This document shows positions 1 to 4,929 of a DNA stretch of 6,648 bases, piece by piece. The DNA is taken from positions 1 to 6,648 of the forward strand of contig JAGUWT010000102.1 of the NCBI GenBank assembly GCA_020062205.1, read 5' to 3'. The DNA is from Thermodesulfovibrionales bacterium. Its GTDB lineage: Bacteria; Nitrospirota; Thermodesulfovibrionia; Thermodesulfovibrionales; SM23-35. Positions within the stretch are counted from its first letter, which is position 1; each line of letters begins with the position of its first letter. The position numbers and the translations under genes are program-made. Under the pieces are notes generated by a model that did no database searches, had not been told where the DNA came from, and saw only the letters and a program-made list of their open reading frames with translations.

Positions 1-1
1 G

Positions 2-172
2 CAGGCGCGTTTCAGCACACAAGCAGAAGCGGCGGTGGCTTTGGATGTGACACAAGCGCGAATCAGTGACCTATACCGTGGGAAAATCCAGCGGTTCACC
101 GTGGATATGCTCATAAACTTACTGGCGCGTGTTGGTCAGGTGGTAGAGATTCGCATGAAGGCGGCGGCATGA
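2..172 (+). CDS. XRE-type helix-turn-helix protein, 3' end (antitoxin-like)
   Basis: Only the last 56 codons are in the window; the frame is open from base 2 to the TGA at 170-172. The visible protein contains a helix-turn-helix: QAEAAVALDVTQARISDLYRGK, then FTVDMLINLLARVGQVVEIRM. This order, with the S-D-L-x-x-G-K recognition helix and the F-x-x-D-x-L-x-x-L-L-x-x-x-G tail, is typical of the HTH_37/HigA2-like XRE group. Members are usually DNA-binding antitoxins or autoregulators encoded just after a RelE/HigB-like toxin; any toxin gene here would lie left of the window. The TGA overlaps the ATG of the next gene (ATGA), so the two are probably translationally coupled. It could also be a plain phage-type regulator. 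The fold is confident; the antitoxin role is inferred. Confidence 0.8.
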   Translation, partial: QARFSTQAEAAVALDVTQARISDLYRGKIQRFTVDMLINLLARVGQVVEIRMKAAA

Positions 173-444
173 CAGACGAAACGCGCTACGTGCTGGGCAA
201 TAAACCGCTAATGGCGCAGATTGCAGAATCATTGAAGACACATCAGGCAAGGGTCGGGCGGCTGGATAGCGAGACAGTGAAGGTTGAAATTCTGCTAAGC
301 ACTGATGTGCTGAAACACTTTCAAGCCATTAGCAATGACTGGGAGCGGATGATTGATGAAGTGCTGAGGGCTGATATTGAACGCCGTGCCAAGTTGCTGG
401 ATGAACTCACGGAAGAAGCTCAAGAGCTTGATATGGGGTATTGA
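169..444 (+). CDS. Small protein with BrnA-like C-terminal half
   Basis: A 91-aa acidic protein. The start at 169 is supported by AAGG at 158-161 with a 7-base spacer and by the ATGA overlap with the preceding HTH gene. Residues about 37-73 (VKVEILLSTDVLKHFQAISN, then a segment with W58 and VLRADIERR) follow the pattern of BrnA-type antitoxins: a beta strand (VxVxIxLsxDVL), an aromatic, a conserved W, then I-x-x-V-L-R-A. This resembles a ribbon-helix-helix DNA-binding module. BrnA normally follows the toxin gene brnT, but no brnT-like gene precedes it here; its neighbour is an HTH gene instead. The N-terminal 35 residues are not recognised. It may be a third component or accessory regulator of the same stability operon. 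The family link is by pattern only. Confidence 0.7.
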   Translation: MTDETRYVLGNKPLMAQIAESLKTHQARVGRLDSETVKVEILLSTDVLKHFQAISNDWERMIDEVLRADIERRAKLLDELTEEAQELDMGY

Positions 445-458
445 TTAACAGTTTCTTA

Positions 459-540
459 CAGCATCTAGCCCGACGGGGCGAAAAGCGGAACCTTCAACCG
501 CCTGATGCTGGATTCTTCTTTGAGGGTTGCACGGTGAAGG
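459..540 (+). promoter_or_regulatory. Structured leader with two competing folds over a ribosome site
   Basis: Fold A is a 7-bp stem (CAGCATC 459-465 with GATGCTG 504-510) enclosing two small hairpins: CCC 469-471 with GGG 475-477, and GCGG 485-488 with CCGC 498-501. Fold B is a 9-bp stem with one bulged A: CCTTCA-ACCG at 491-500 pairs with CGGTGAAGG at 532-540. Fold B hides AAGG 537-540, the ribosome site of the gene starting at 547. A and B use the same bases 498-500 and cross each other, so they should exclude one another. This is the layout of a translational switch, either protein-, RNA- or ligand-controlled. No known riboswitch class is recognised. The pairings are seen; the regulatory role is inferred. 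Confidence 0.45.
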
Positions 541-546
541 TGTGTT

Positions 547-1290
547 GTGTCTCAAATTGTCAGTATGAATAAAGATGATGCTTTAACTGCTTTGAGTAAA
601 GGTGAAATATCCATAGAGCAGTTTAGTGAATTATTTACCATTAAAGAAAAAAAGCCACCTAAAAAACGGGGACGACAATCAATAAAAAAAGAAAAGGCAT
701 ATACGGTTGTATTTCATTACATTTCTGGATACTGTGAGTTTCATAAGGCTCCAAGGGATTTTAAATTAAAAGATTACTTCAAGAACTTCATAGAAAACAA
801 AATTAGATTTGAATCAGGGCAAATAGGAAGACGCAGAATTGAAGAATACTTAGAGATATGTAATTCTTTTGAAAAAAGAGAATGGCCTGAAATTATATCT
901 AATATGTTAATTTTAGAAAAAAATGATAATAATCGTATTTTTATACGAAAAGAAATAGCGGATTTTTATTCGTTTTTTCATTGGGCATCGTCGGAGACAT
1001 TTCAAGAAATGCAATTTTCTAAATGCAAGTGTGAAAGGGATAAAGGTTTTTGTACTCTGCATCCATTCGGGGGTGAAAATAATTTATACAAACATATGTT
1101 TGATTTTATCTTTGAGATAATGTGGCATTGCTATCATTTGAATGCGGATGAGTCTATGCGGAAAAATATTCTTGTGTCATCGGCGATATGGATTCGTAAG
1201 CGCATTATTTCATGGTGCGGGATTTTGAAGATCAATGAACTGGAATATAAAATCAATAACTTAAGAGTCGAACTCGCGGAAAAATCGTAA
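547..1290 (+). CDS. Unrecognised 247-aa protein with cysteine cluster
   Basis: The family is not recognised. The GTG start at 547 is chosen because AAGG (537-540) sits 6 bases upstream; an internal ATG at 565 is an alternative. Residues 1-30 look helical and acidic (DDALTALSKGEISIEQFSEL). Residues 35-49 are very basic (KKPPKKRGRQSIKKEK) with an AT-hook-like RGR, suggesting nucleic-acid contact. The middle is rich in aromatic and charged residues. C160, C162, C169 and H172 form a C-x-C-x6-C-x2-H cluster that could bind zinc, and further cysteines lie at 63, 105, 195 and 224. The gene is far more AT-rich than the DNA on either side, so it was probably acquired separately. It lies 102 bp downstream of a small operon and has its own structured leader. 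No membrane segment or signal peptide is evident. Confidence 0.82.
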   Translation: MSQIVSMNKDDALTALSKGEISIEQFSELFTIKEKKPPKKRGRQSIKKEKAYTVVFHYISGYCEFHKAPRDFKLKDYFKNFIENKIRFESGQIGRRRIEEYLEICNSFEKREWPEIISNMLILEKNDNNRIFIRKEIADFYSFFHWASSETFQEMQFSKCKCERDKGFCTLHPFGGENNLYKHMFDFIFEIMWHCYHLNADESMRKNILVSSAIWIRKRIISWCGILKINELEYKINNLRVELAEKS

Positions 1291-1305
1291 GGTAAATTAT
1301 CCGCG
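1275..1305 (+). repeat. Inverted repeat spanning a stop codon
   Basis: CGCGGA (1275-1280) and TCCGCG (1300-1305) are perfect 6-bp arms around the end of the 547-1290 gene. There is no T-tract, so it is not a standard terminator. AACTCGC is also repeated directly (1271-1277 and 1309-1315). The 60 bp between the two genes show no convincing sigma70 promoter. Confidence 0.3.
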
Positions 1306-1364
1306 TACAACTCGCCGGTAAGACCTGTAACACTAAGTCCATAGTCAATCACATGGGATTAGTC

Positions 1365-1598
1365 ATGGACAATCAGTCAGTTATCTACAATATCACGCAA
1401 CAGCCAACCCACAAAACGGGCGTGGCAAATGTCAACCAAGCACTAGCACACGCTGGCGTAACCAGTCGCACCACGCTAATTAAGTGGGAGCGTGAGGGGA
1501 GATTCCCTAAGCGCGTGTCGCTAGGTCGTGGGCGTGTTGGCTGGACATGGGATGCTTTGTATCGCTGGGCTGACAGCTTGCAGGCAAAGGAGGGTTAA
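1365..1598 (+). CDS. AlpA-like transcriptional regulator
   Basis: A 77-aa winged-HTH/MerR-like protein of the AlpA (phage/plasmid regulatory) type. Residues about 20-45 hold a helix-turn-helix (VNQALAHAGVTSRTTLIKWE). They are followed by REGRFPKRVSLGRGRVGWTW, matching the family's wing sequence (G-x-F-P-x-x-x-x-L-G-x-x-x-x-x-W), and by ALYRWADSL, the usual closing helix. AlpA proteins switch on excision or early genes of prophages and satellites, and related proteins occur in plasmid regulatory regions. ATG 1365 is preferred because GGGA lies 6 bases upstream; ATG 1353, in the same frame, has no visible ribosome site. It is the first gene of a four-gene operon, with only 4 bases to the next start. 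Confidence 0.85.
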   Translation: MDNQSVIYNITQQPTHKTGVANVNQALAHAGVTSRTTLIKWEREGRFPKRVSLGRGRVGWTWDALYRWADSLQAKEG

Positions 1599-1602
1599 TA
1601 TC

Positions 1603-1974
1603 ATGGATGCTAAGACAGCCGCTCCCGCCACAGGAGCGACCACACAAGATGACAGCCACGATAATAACAAAAATCCAATAAGATTAACACAGGAGCAAAC
1701 CGACAAACTTATAAATCGTCTGCCTCCACGTGCAAATACAGCACGGCGCATGGTTAAGTTATTGGCGGCGCATCCTGATAGCATTACTGGCGACATTAAC
1801 CGCGTATCCAGCGTTAACCTCGGCAGTATTAAGCGCAGATACAACCCAATATTAAGTCAAGCAGGGTATATGCTGGATTGGCGTTATCCGCCAACACCGA
1901 TTACTAATGCCTATGGTGAGCCGTCTGGACAAGTATTATGGGGTATTTATCCGGCAGACGATGATTATGGGTAG
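1603..1974 (+). CDS. Hypothetical 123-aa protein, HTH-like core
   Basis: Start ATG 1603 has a near-perfect AGGAGGG at 1588-1594, so the longer frame beginning at 1528 is not the gene. Residues 1-28 are low-complexity and polar (alanine, threonine, aspartate, asparagine), probably disordered. Residues about 29-93 look like a small helical DNA-binding domain: LTQEQTDKLINRLPPRANTA, then a segment with DSITGDINRVSSVNLGSIKRR and YNPILSQAGYMLDWRYP. The end, NAYGEPSGQVLWGIYPADDD, resembles short phage and island proteins that carry an N-x-x-G-E-P-S-x-x-x-x-W ending. It follows the AlpA-like gene by 4 bases and overlaps the next gene by 14 bases. Role unknown; a regulator or replication accessory factor is plausible from position alone. 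Confidence 0.8.
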   Translation: MDAKTAAPATGATTQDDSHDNNKNPIRLTQEQTDKLINRLPPRANTARRMVKLLAAHPDSITGDINRVSSVNLGSIKRRYNPILSQAGYMLDWRYPPTPITNAYGEPSGQVLWGIYPADDDYG

Positions 1975-2323
1975 ACGCGCCTATTATTGTTACCGCAACG
2001 AGTATGAGTTAACACATATGGGATTATTGACAGCGGAGGGCGGTTTATTCGCTCTCCTTTCGGATGATGCGGATTTTGAGAATATGGTGCATTTGACCAA
2101 AGCCAAAAAGATGGCATTTATGACCAAACTTGGCAGTAAATCAAAAAATCCTGATCGTGTCTGCAATAACGCTTTAGGTAAGTTGCTGGAAAAAAGCCTT
2201 ATTGTCAGAGTCGGCACAAATGCCTACATGCTCAATCCGCAATATCGGGATAAGCAAAATAGCTCTACGTCGCATGGCAGGTTAATGGAAAAGTATTTTA
2301 AACATAAGGAGCAAAAATTATGA
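1961..2323 (+). CDS. Winged-helix protein, RepL-like
   Basis: A 120-aa protein. I take ATG 1961, with ATG 1967 close behind; both overlap the end of the previous gene, consistent with translational coupling, and the ribosome site is weak (GGCAGA). The frame is open upstream to 1907 but that start lacks support. Residues about 45-95 look like a winged helix: a helix with KAKKMAFMTKLG, a recognition-like helix RVCNNALGKLLEKSLIVRVG, and the wing ending TNAYMLNPQY. The ending L-x-x-x-x-x-I-x-R-V-G-x-x-x-Y-M-L-N-P is the signature of RepL-type plasmid replication initiators and related phage proteins. This protein is shorter than RepL and lacks a recognisable N-terminal domain, so an initiator role is inferred. 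A repeat cluster and AT-rich DNA follow at 2607-2770. Confidence 0.78.
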   Translation: MIMGRRAYYCYRNEYELTHMGLLTAEGGLFALLSDDADFENMVHLTKAKKMAFMTKLGSKSKNPDRVCNNALGKLLEKSLIVRVGTNAYMLNPQYRDKQNSSTSHGRLMEKYFKHKEQKL

Positions 2324-2616
2324 GTTCTGCAAAAATAGAAGACAACAGCATTATGGAAAGAATCTCTATTGAAAAAGCTACATTCATTATCGAAAGATAC
2401 AGTGTAGGTGAAATAGTAGATTATTATTGGTTTGTTTCAAGGCTTAAAGACCATTCGCGCCTTGAAGATTTATTTAATTTGGTGAATGAAAAACTGTCCC
2501 TTGCTGGTTTGCGTCTTGAAATAAAAGATGCCCAAGATATGGGATTTATCCTTTCAAAGATAAAGATTCAGCACGGTGGTGTAGTGCTGCAATGGAGGGC
2601 AAGAAATATCACTTAG
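2320..2616 (+). CDS. Hypothetical 98-aa protein
   Basis: Not recognised. ATG 2320 overlaps the preceding stop as ATGA and has AAGGAG at 2306-2311, so it is the fourth gene of the operon starting at 1365. The protein is a compact alpha/beta-looking sequence, mostly helical in its first two thirds (MERISIEKATFIIERYSVGE, then YYWFVSRLKDHSRLEDLFNL and NEKLSLAGLRLEI), ending in a likely strand pair (HGGVVLQWRARNI). No membrane segment or cysteines. Its last codons overlap the first half-site of the TATCACT repeat array, which could bear on its own control. Function unknown. Confidence 0.72.
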   Translation: MSSAKIEDNSIMERISIEKATFIIERYSVGEIVDYYWFVSRLKDHSRLEDLFNLVNEKLSLAGLRLEIKDAQDMGFILSKIKIQHGGVVLQWRARNIT

Positions 2617-2691
2617 CCAGTGATAATTTATCACCCGTGGAGTGATAATCTGACACCTAGCTTAGATGGCAAATTATCACCGCATGGGTGA
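2607..2691. repeat. Alternating TATCACT / AGTGATA half-site array
   Basis: Half-sites alternate in direction: TATCACT 2607-2613, AGTGATA 2619-2625, TTATCAC 2628-2634, AGTGATA 2641-2647, TTATCAC 2674-2680 and a degenerate GGTGACA 2687-2693. They form overlapping perfect dyads, for example TATCACT-5-AGTGATA centred at 2616 and GTGATAA-1-TTATCAC centred at 2627. TCACC 2677-2681 with GGTGA 2687-2691 adds a small hairpin. The array lies at the end of a four-gene operon that includes a RepL-like protein and is followed by AT-rich DNA to about 2770. It could be an iteron-like origin or an operator for several dimers. The repeats are seen; the role is inferred. Confidence 0.6.
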
Positions 2692-2692
2692 C

Positions 2693-2706
2693 ACTGATTT
2701 TTCAGT
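2693..2706. repeat. Small hairpin ACTGA-TTTT-TCAGT
   Basis: Perfect 5-bp arms with a four-T loop directly after the repeat array. It is too short and lacks a T-tract after the stem, so it is not called a terminator. The following stretch to about 2770 is very AT-rich and holds a possible -10-like TATATA at 2757-2762 without a well-spaced -35. Confidence 0.3.
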
Positions 2707-2817
2707 AAATCAATGTTTATTAAGTGATTTTAGGAAAATTTATTACAAAAAGTGCTTATATAAAACAATACACACCAACCTCTCTACGGAGTGGGAATGC
2801 TTTGAGGCAAAAAACCA

Positions 2818-3024
2818 ATGACCAAACCACCGAAAAACCTACAGCCTGATTTGCAATACGCATGGGTTGTGGCAACAGAAGCGGCATTCATGGAAGGCGT
2901 TGAAAAAACATTGTTGCGCCTTGGCAAGCAATTAGGGCGCAATCTGAGTGTAAATATTGATGCTGAATTTCTTGCGAATACGGCAAAATCACCACAAGTT
3001 ATTTTTCTGGAGAACTTCCGATAA
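2818..3024 (+). CDS. Hypothetical 68-aa protein
   Basis: Not recognised. The ATG at 2818 has TGAGG at 2803-2807, a rather long 10-base spacer. The protein has a charged start (MTKPPKNLQPDLQY), a helical middle with AFMEGVEKTLLRLGKQLG, and ends NIDAEFLANTAKSPQVIFLE. Composition and codon choice look like a real gene, and the frame is open with few alternatives. It stands alone between the repeat array and a structured noncoding stretch. A terminator-like hairpin follows about 40 bases after its stop. The opposite-strand frame over the same bases is judged a shadow. Confidence 0.6.
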   Translation: MTKPPKNLQPDLQYAWVVATEAAFMEGVEKTLLRLGKQLGRNLSVNIDAEFLANTAKSPQVIFLENFR

Positions 3025-3041
3025 AAAACACTTAAACCCGT

Positions 3042-3108
3042 CAAGTCCGAAGTGAAAGCGAAGCGGAAAAAGCGTAGCTTTTTTTCACGTAGCCGAAGGG
3101 AAGACTTG
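3042..3108 (+). terminator. Nested stem-loop, terminator-like
   Basis: The core is AAAAAGC (3067-3073), loop GTA, GCTTTTT (3077-3083), extended by two G-T pairs and a run of seven T (3079-3085). That suits a weak intrinsic terminator for the 68-aa gene. It is enclosed by GTGAAA 3052-3057 with TTTCAC 3083-3088, which competes for bases 3083 onward, and by CAAGTC 3042-3047 with GACTTG 3103-3108. The nested arms suggest a longer folded RNA rather than only a terminator. Confidence 0.4.
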
Positions 3109-3186
3109 TTGCTGCGATAGCTCACGCGAACGAAGGGAGCGCATGACGGTACTTAATACGGCTGCTGAAAGAAATAAGCTAGGCAT

Positions 3187-3216
3187 GAGGGGCAAAGGCT
3201 ATTCCGCCTGCCCCTC
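3187..3216 (+). other. Strong hairpin, phage antisense-RNA-like
   Basis: GAGGGGCA (3187-3194) pairs perfectly with TGCCCCTC (3209-3216); after a two-A bulge, GGC 3197-3199 pairs with GCC 3206-3208, leaving the loop TATTCC. This is the most stable-looking structure outside the IS. A short GC stem with a UUCC loop beside an Ash-like frame recalls the C4/CI immunity RNAs of P1- and P4-type phages. The fold is seen; the family link is from memory of its look and is weak. Confidence 0.35.
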
Positions 3217-3283
3217 TGCCATGTGGCGAACATCGCCGAAGGCATCTTACGGACTCAGAAACGCGCCAAACAAACCACCAACC

Positions 3284-3314
3284 GCCATTGATAAAATATC
3301 AAAATATCAACGGC
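3284..3314. promoter_or_regulatory. TTGATA/TATCAA operator-like dyads
   Basis: GCCATTGATA (3284-3293) and TATCAACGGC (3305-3314) are 10-base arms with one mismatch. A third half-site, TATCAA 3297-3302, forms a second dyad with TTGATA 3288-3293. The cluster ends 13 bases before the ATG at 3328, just where an operator or promoter would be. The same half-site recurs in a palindrome right after this gene. Confidence 0.45.
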
Positions 3315-3327
3315 AGGATTTTTTCAG

Positions 3328-3996
3328 ATGCAAGGCGGATCAAGACCCGGTTCAGGAAGACCAAAAGGCGCGTTGAACAAAAAACCCAACGTCATAAAAC
3401 TTTCAATCGAACTAAACAACCCAAAATGGATTAATGAAATGTCAAAACAAACCATCGCGCAACTACTCCAGCGAAAATCCGAAGTCGGTAATTCTTTAGC
3501 TGTTACGGTTAAGTGCCTAGAACTAATGTGGGGTCTTCGCACCGATAGTGGCGGCGAATTAAGTTTAGGCGTCCAGCAGCTAACAGAATTGAAAACGCGC
3601 CTGACAAAATCTAGTGAGGAATTGGCGGCAGAAATCGGCGAACGTGAACACTGCTTCAAACCGTTGGCATTGGCACATTTTGAATATGCAGGCTTCCAGC
3701 TTCCGGCAAAAATCAAGGCCGCAAAATTACGCATCATCAACGGAGAATCGGCTATTGCTGGCAAACGCGCAGCACTGGTTAAAAGCGGATTTTCCGAAAT
3801 TGAATCATCGGAACTGGCGAAGGACTACGACGCAACGGCAGATTTAGCGGAAATTGCCGAACTTGAATCAATCGCTGTGTATTCCACCTATATTAGACCG
3901 CCCGTTCCATACGTAGTTGAGCCACCCATTCCAAACGAAACTGAGCCACCTATTCCAGATTGTGCTAGTCCACATACCAAAAAATTAAAATTTTGA
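3328..3996 (+). CDS. 222-aa protein with GSGRPKGA motif and proline-rich tail
   Basis: The family is not firmly recognised. ATG 3328 has GCAGGA 9 bases upstream. Residues 5-19 (SRPGSGRPKGALNKK) are an AT-hook-like basic motif seen at the start of many phage small-terminase-like, mobilisation-accessory and plasmid DNA-binding proteins. Residues about 35-75 are helical (KWINEMSKQTIAQLLQRKSE). Residues 84-108 and 127-182 look like coiled-coil or long helices rich in Glu, Lys and Ala. The tail at 190-211 holds three PP-x-P units (RPPVPYVVEPPIPNETEPPI) and is probably extended. Operator-like TTGATA dyads lie on both sides of the gene. It is likely a DNA-binding protein of the element; packaging, mobilisation or regulation cannot be told apart. 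Confidence 0.8.
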   Translation: MQGGSRPGSGRPKGALNKKPNVIKLSIELNNPKWINEMSKQTIAQLLQRKSEVGNSLAVTVKCLELMWGLRTDSGGELSLGVQQLTELKTRLTKSSEELAAEIGEREHCFKPLALAHFEYAGFQLPAKIKAAKLRIINGESAIAGKRAALVKSGFSEIESSELAKDYDATADLAEIAELESIAVYSTYIRPPVPYVVEPPIPNETEPPIPDCASPHTKKLKF

Positions 3997-4024
3997 TATG
4001 ATGATTAATCATTCAATATCAAAA
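3991..4024. repeat. Large palindrome at a gene end, TTGATAT arms
   Basis: TTTTGATAT (3991-3999) and ATATCAAAA (4016-4024) are perfect 9-bp arms, and between them ATGATTAATCAT (4001-4012) is itself a perfect 12-bp palindrome. The left arm contains the stop codon of the 222-aa gene. The half-site TTGATA is the same as at 3288-3310. It could be a protein-binding site or, as RNA, a weak AT-rich stem-loop; it lies about 30-35 bases from the IS edge. Confidence 0.5.
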
Positions 4025-4126
4025 AAACCATAAACATATAAAGCTATTTATTTGGATTGTTAGTGTAAAATTTTATAGGTGGAGGGGTGTTGAAAGACAT
4101 TGTAAAATAAACATCCTCATGCATAG

Positions 4127-4155
4127 AAAAGCCCATAAAGTGCTAATGGGCTTTT
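4127..4155. terminator. Bidirectional intrinsic terminator
   Basis: AAAAGCCCAT (4127-4136) and ATGGGCTTTT (4146-4155) are perfect 10-bp arms around a 9-base loop. The GC core with A-run before and T-run after works in both directions. On the minus strand it lies 17 bases past the istB stop and would end istAB transcription; on the plus strand it would stop read-through from the 222-aa gene into the element. Confidence 0.85.
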
Positions 4156-4172
4156 AATTGATTCGAGTTGTT

Positions 4173-4913
4173 TTATTTTTTCTTAAGTTTCCTCATTGAG
4201 TCACCTTTTAGATTTATCCTAAAAGAATTACCTAGCAACCTATCCAATAATGCATCTGCAATTGTTGGATTTTTACTTTTGCTTAAGTAATCATGCCAAT
4301 TTTCCACAGGTATTTGACTGGTTATAATTGTTGATCCTCTTCCAGTTCTAGCTTCTATTATTTCCAATAGGTTGTTTTTTCCATCCATATCAACATCAAC
4401 CAAACCGAAGTCATCAATAATTAAAACATCAATTCTGGAGAAATAAGTGATTTTTTTACCTAGTTTCTTAAGTGCTTTTGCAATGGCAAGTTCTTCGAGC
4501 AATGTTGATAAACGAATGAATAAGGTTGACTTGCCGTGTCTGCATGATAGATTACCAAGTGCACAGGCAATCCATGTTTTACCAACACCTGTTGATCCGG
4601 TGATGATAATGTTAGTCGCATTTTCTATCCAGTGACACAAGGAAAGTGATGCAATATTACTTCTTTCAACTCCTCTGGATGCCGAATATTCAATATCTTC
4701 CATGCAAGCACTTTCTCGTAGCTTTGCGCGTCTTAACAAAGACCTCATACGGTTATTATCCCGATGAAGCATTTCTTGATCAATTAGAATTGATATTCGA
4801 TCCTCAAAGGAGAGATTGCTTGAATTAGTATTGGCTAGTTGACTTTCAAGTTCAATAGCCATCCCATACAGCCCAAGAGCATTAAGCTTTTGCATTGTTG
4901 CTTTCATTAACAT
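4173..4913 (-). CDS. istB: IS21-family helper ATPase IstB
   Basis: A 246-aa AAA+ ATPase that assembles on target DNA and recruits and activates the IstA transposase. ATG at 4913 is chosen because AAAGGAG lies 6 bases upstream; the longer frame to 4985 runs into istA. Residues 1-60 form the helical N-terminal domain (MQKLNALGLYGMAIELESQL). Walker A is GSTGVGKT (106-113), Walker B is VLIIDDFG (163-170), sensor 1 is ITSQ (197-200), and the closing box DALLDRLLGN with GDSMRK (about 220-242) matches the IstB family. The length is normal and no key residue is missing. It follows istA by 16 bases on the same strand and is transcribed toward a terminator. Like the rest of the IS it is AT-rich. Confidence 0.97.
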   Translation of the reverse strand: MLMKATMQKLNALGLYGMAIELESQLANTNSSNLSFEDRISILIDQEMLHRDNNRMRSLLRRAKLRESACMEDIEYSASRGVERSNIASLSLCHWIENATNIIITGSTGVGKTWIACALGNLSCRHGKSTLFIRLSTLLEELAIAKALKKLGKKITYFSRIDVLIIDDFGLVDVDMDGKNNLLEIIEARTGRGSTIITSQIPVENWHDYLSKSKNPTIADALLDRLLGNSFRINLKGDSMRKLKKK

Positions 4914-4929
4914 GTAATTCTCCTTTAAT

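Larger units (their letters stand above)
3025..3327. other. Gene-poor structured stretch
   Basis: About 300 bp without a gene I can defend. It holds the nested stem-loop at 3042-3108, a GCCGAAGG repeat (3092-3099 and 3235-3242), the hairpin at 3187-3216 and the TTGATA dyads at 3284-3314. A 77-codon frame from ATG 3143 has AAGGGAG only 3 bases upstream and runs into the next gene. A second open frame, 3178-3289, reads AREGQ-like text: ARHEGQRLFRLPLCHVANIA followed by EGILRTQKRAKQTTNRH. This recalls the Ash-type proteins often annotated in P4-like prophages, but it has no ATG (only GTG 3223). Confidence 0.45.

Noticed and set aside
445..546. Integron attC site or tRNA-like fold
   Set aside because: The cross-shaped pairing looks similar, but the RYYYAAC/GTTRRRY core boxes are missing and the arms do not fit tRNA.
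2628..2682. DnaA boxes at TTATCACCC and TTATCACCG
   Set aside because: They share only the TTATC start with TTATCCACA and miss key positions; the symmetric half-site reading explains them better.
2607..2691. CRISPR array
   Set aside because: Repeats are 7 bases, inverted and closely spaced, with no spacer structure and no cas genes.
2734..2762. Sigma70 promoter with TATATA at 2757
   Set aside because: No -35 hexamer stands at 16-18 bases; in such AT-rich DNA a lone -10 match is not informative.
2784..3125. Minus-strand frame of 113 codons
   Set aside because: It lies opposite the 68-aa gene and structured DNA, has no ribosome site I can see, and a composition typical of an antisense shadow.
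3143..3376. 77-codon frame with AAGGGAG upstream
   Set aside because: The spacer is only 3 bases, the protein text looks unlike a folded protein, the frame runs across the hairpin and operator-like dyads, and its end overlaps the better 3328 gene. Kept only as part of the structured stretch.
3324..3764. Minus-strand frame of 146 codons
   Set aside because: It is antisense to the 222-aa gene, whose start, ribosome site and composition are much better.
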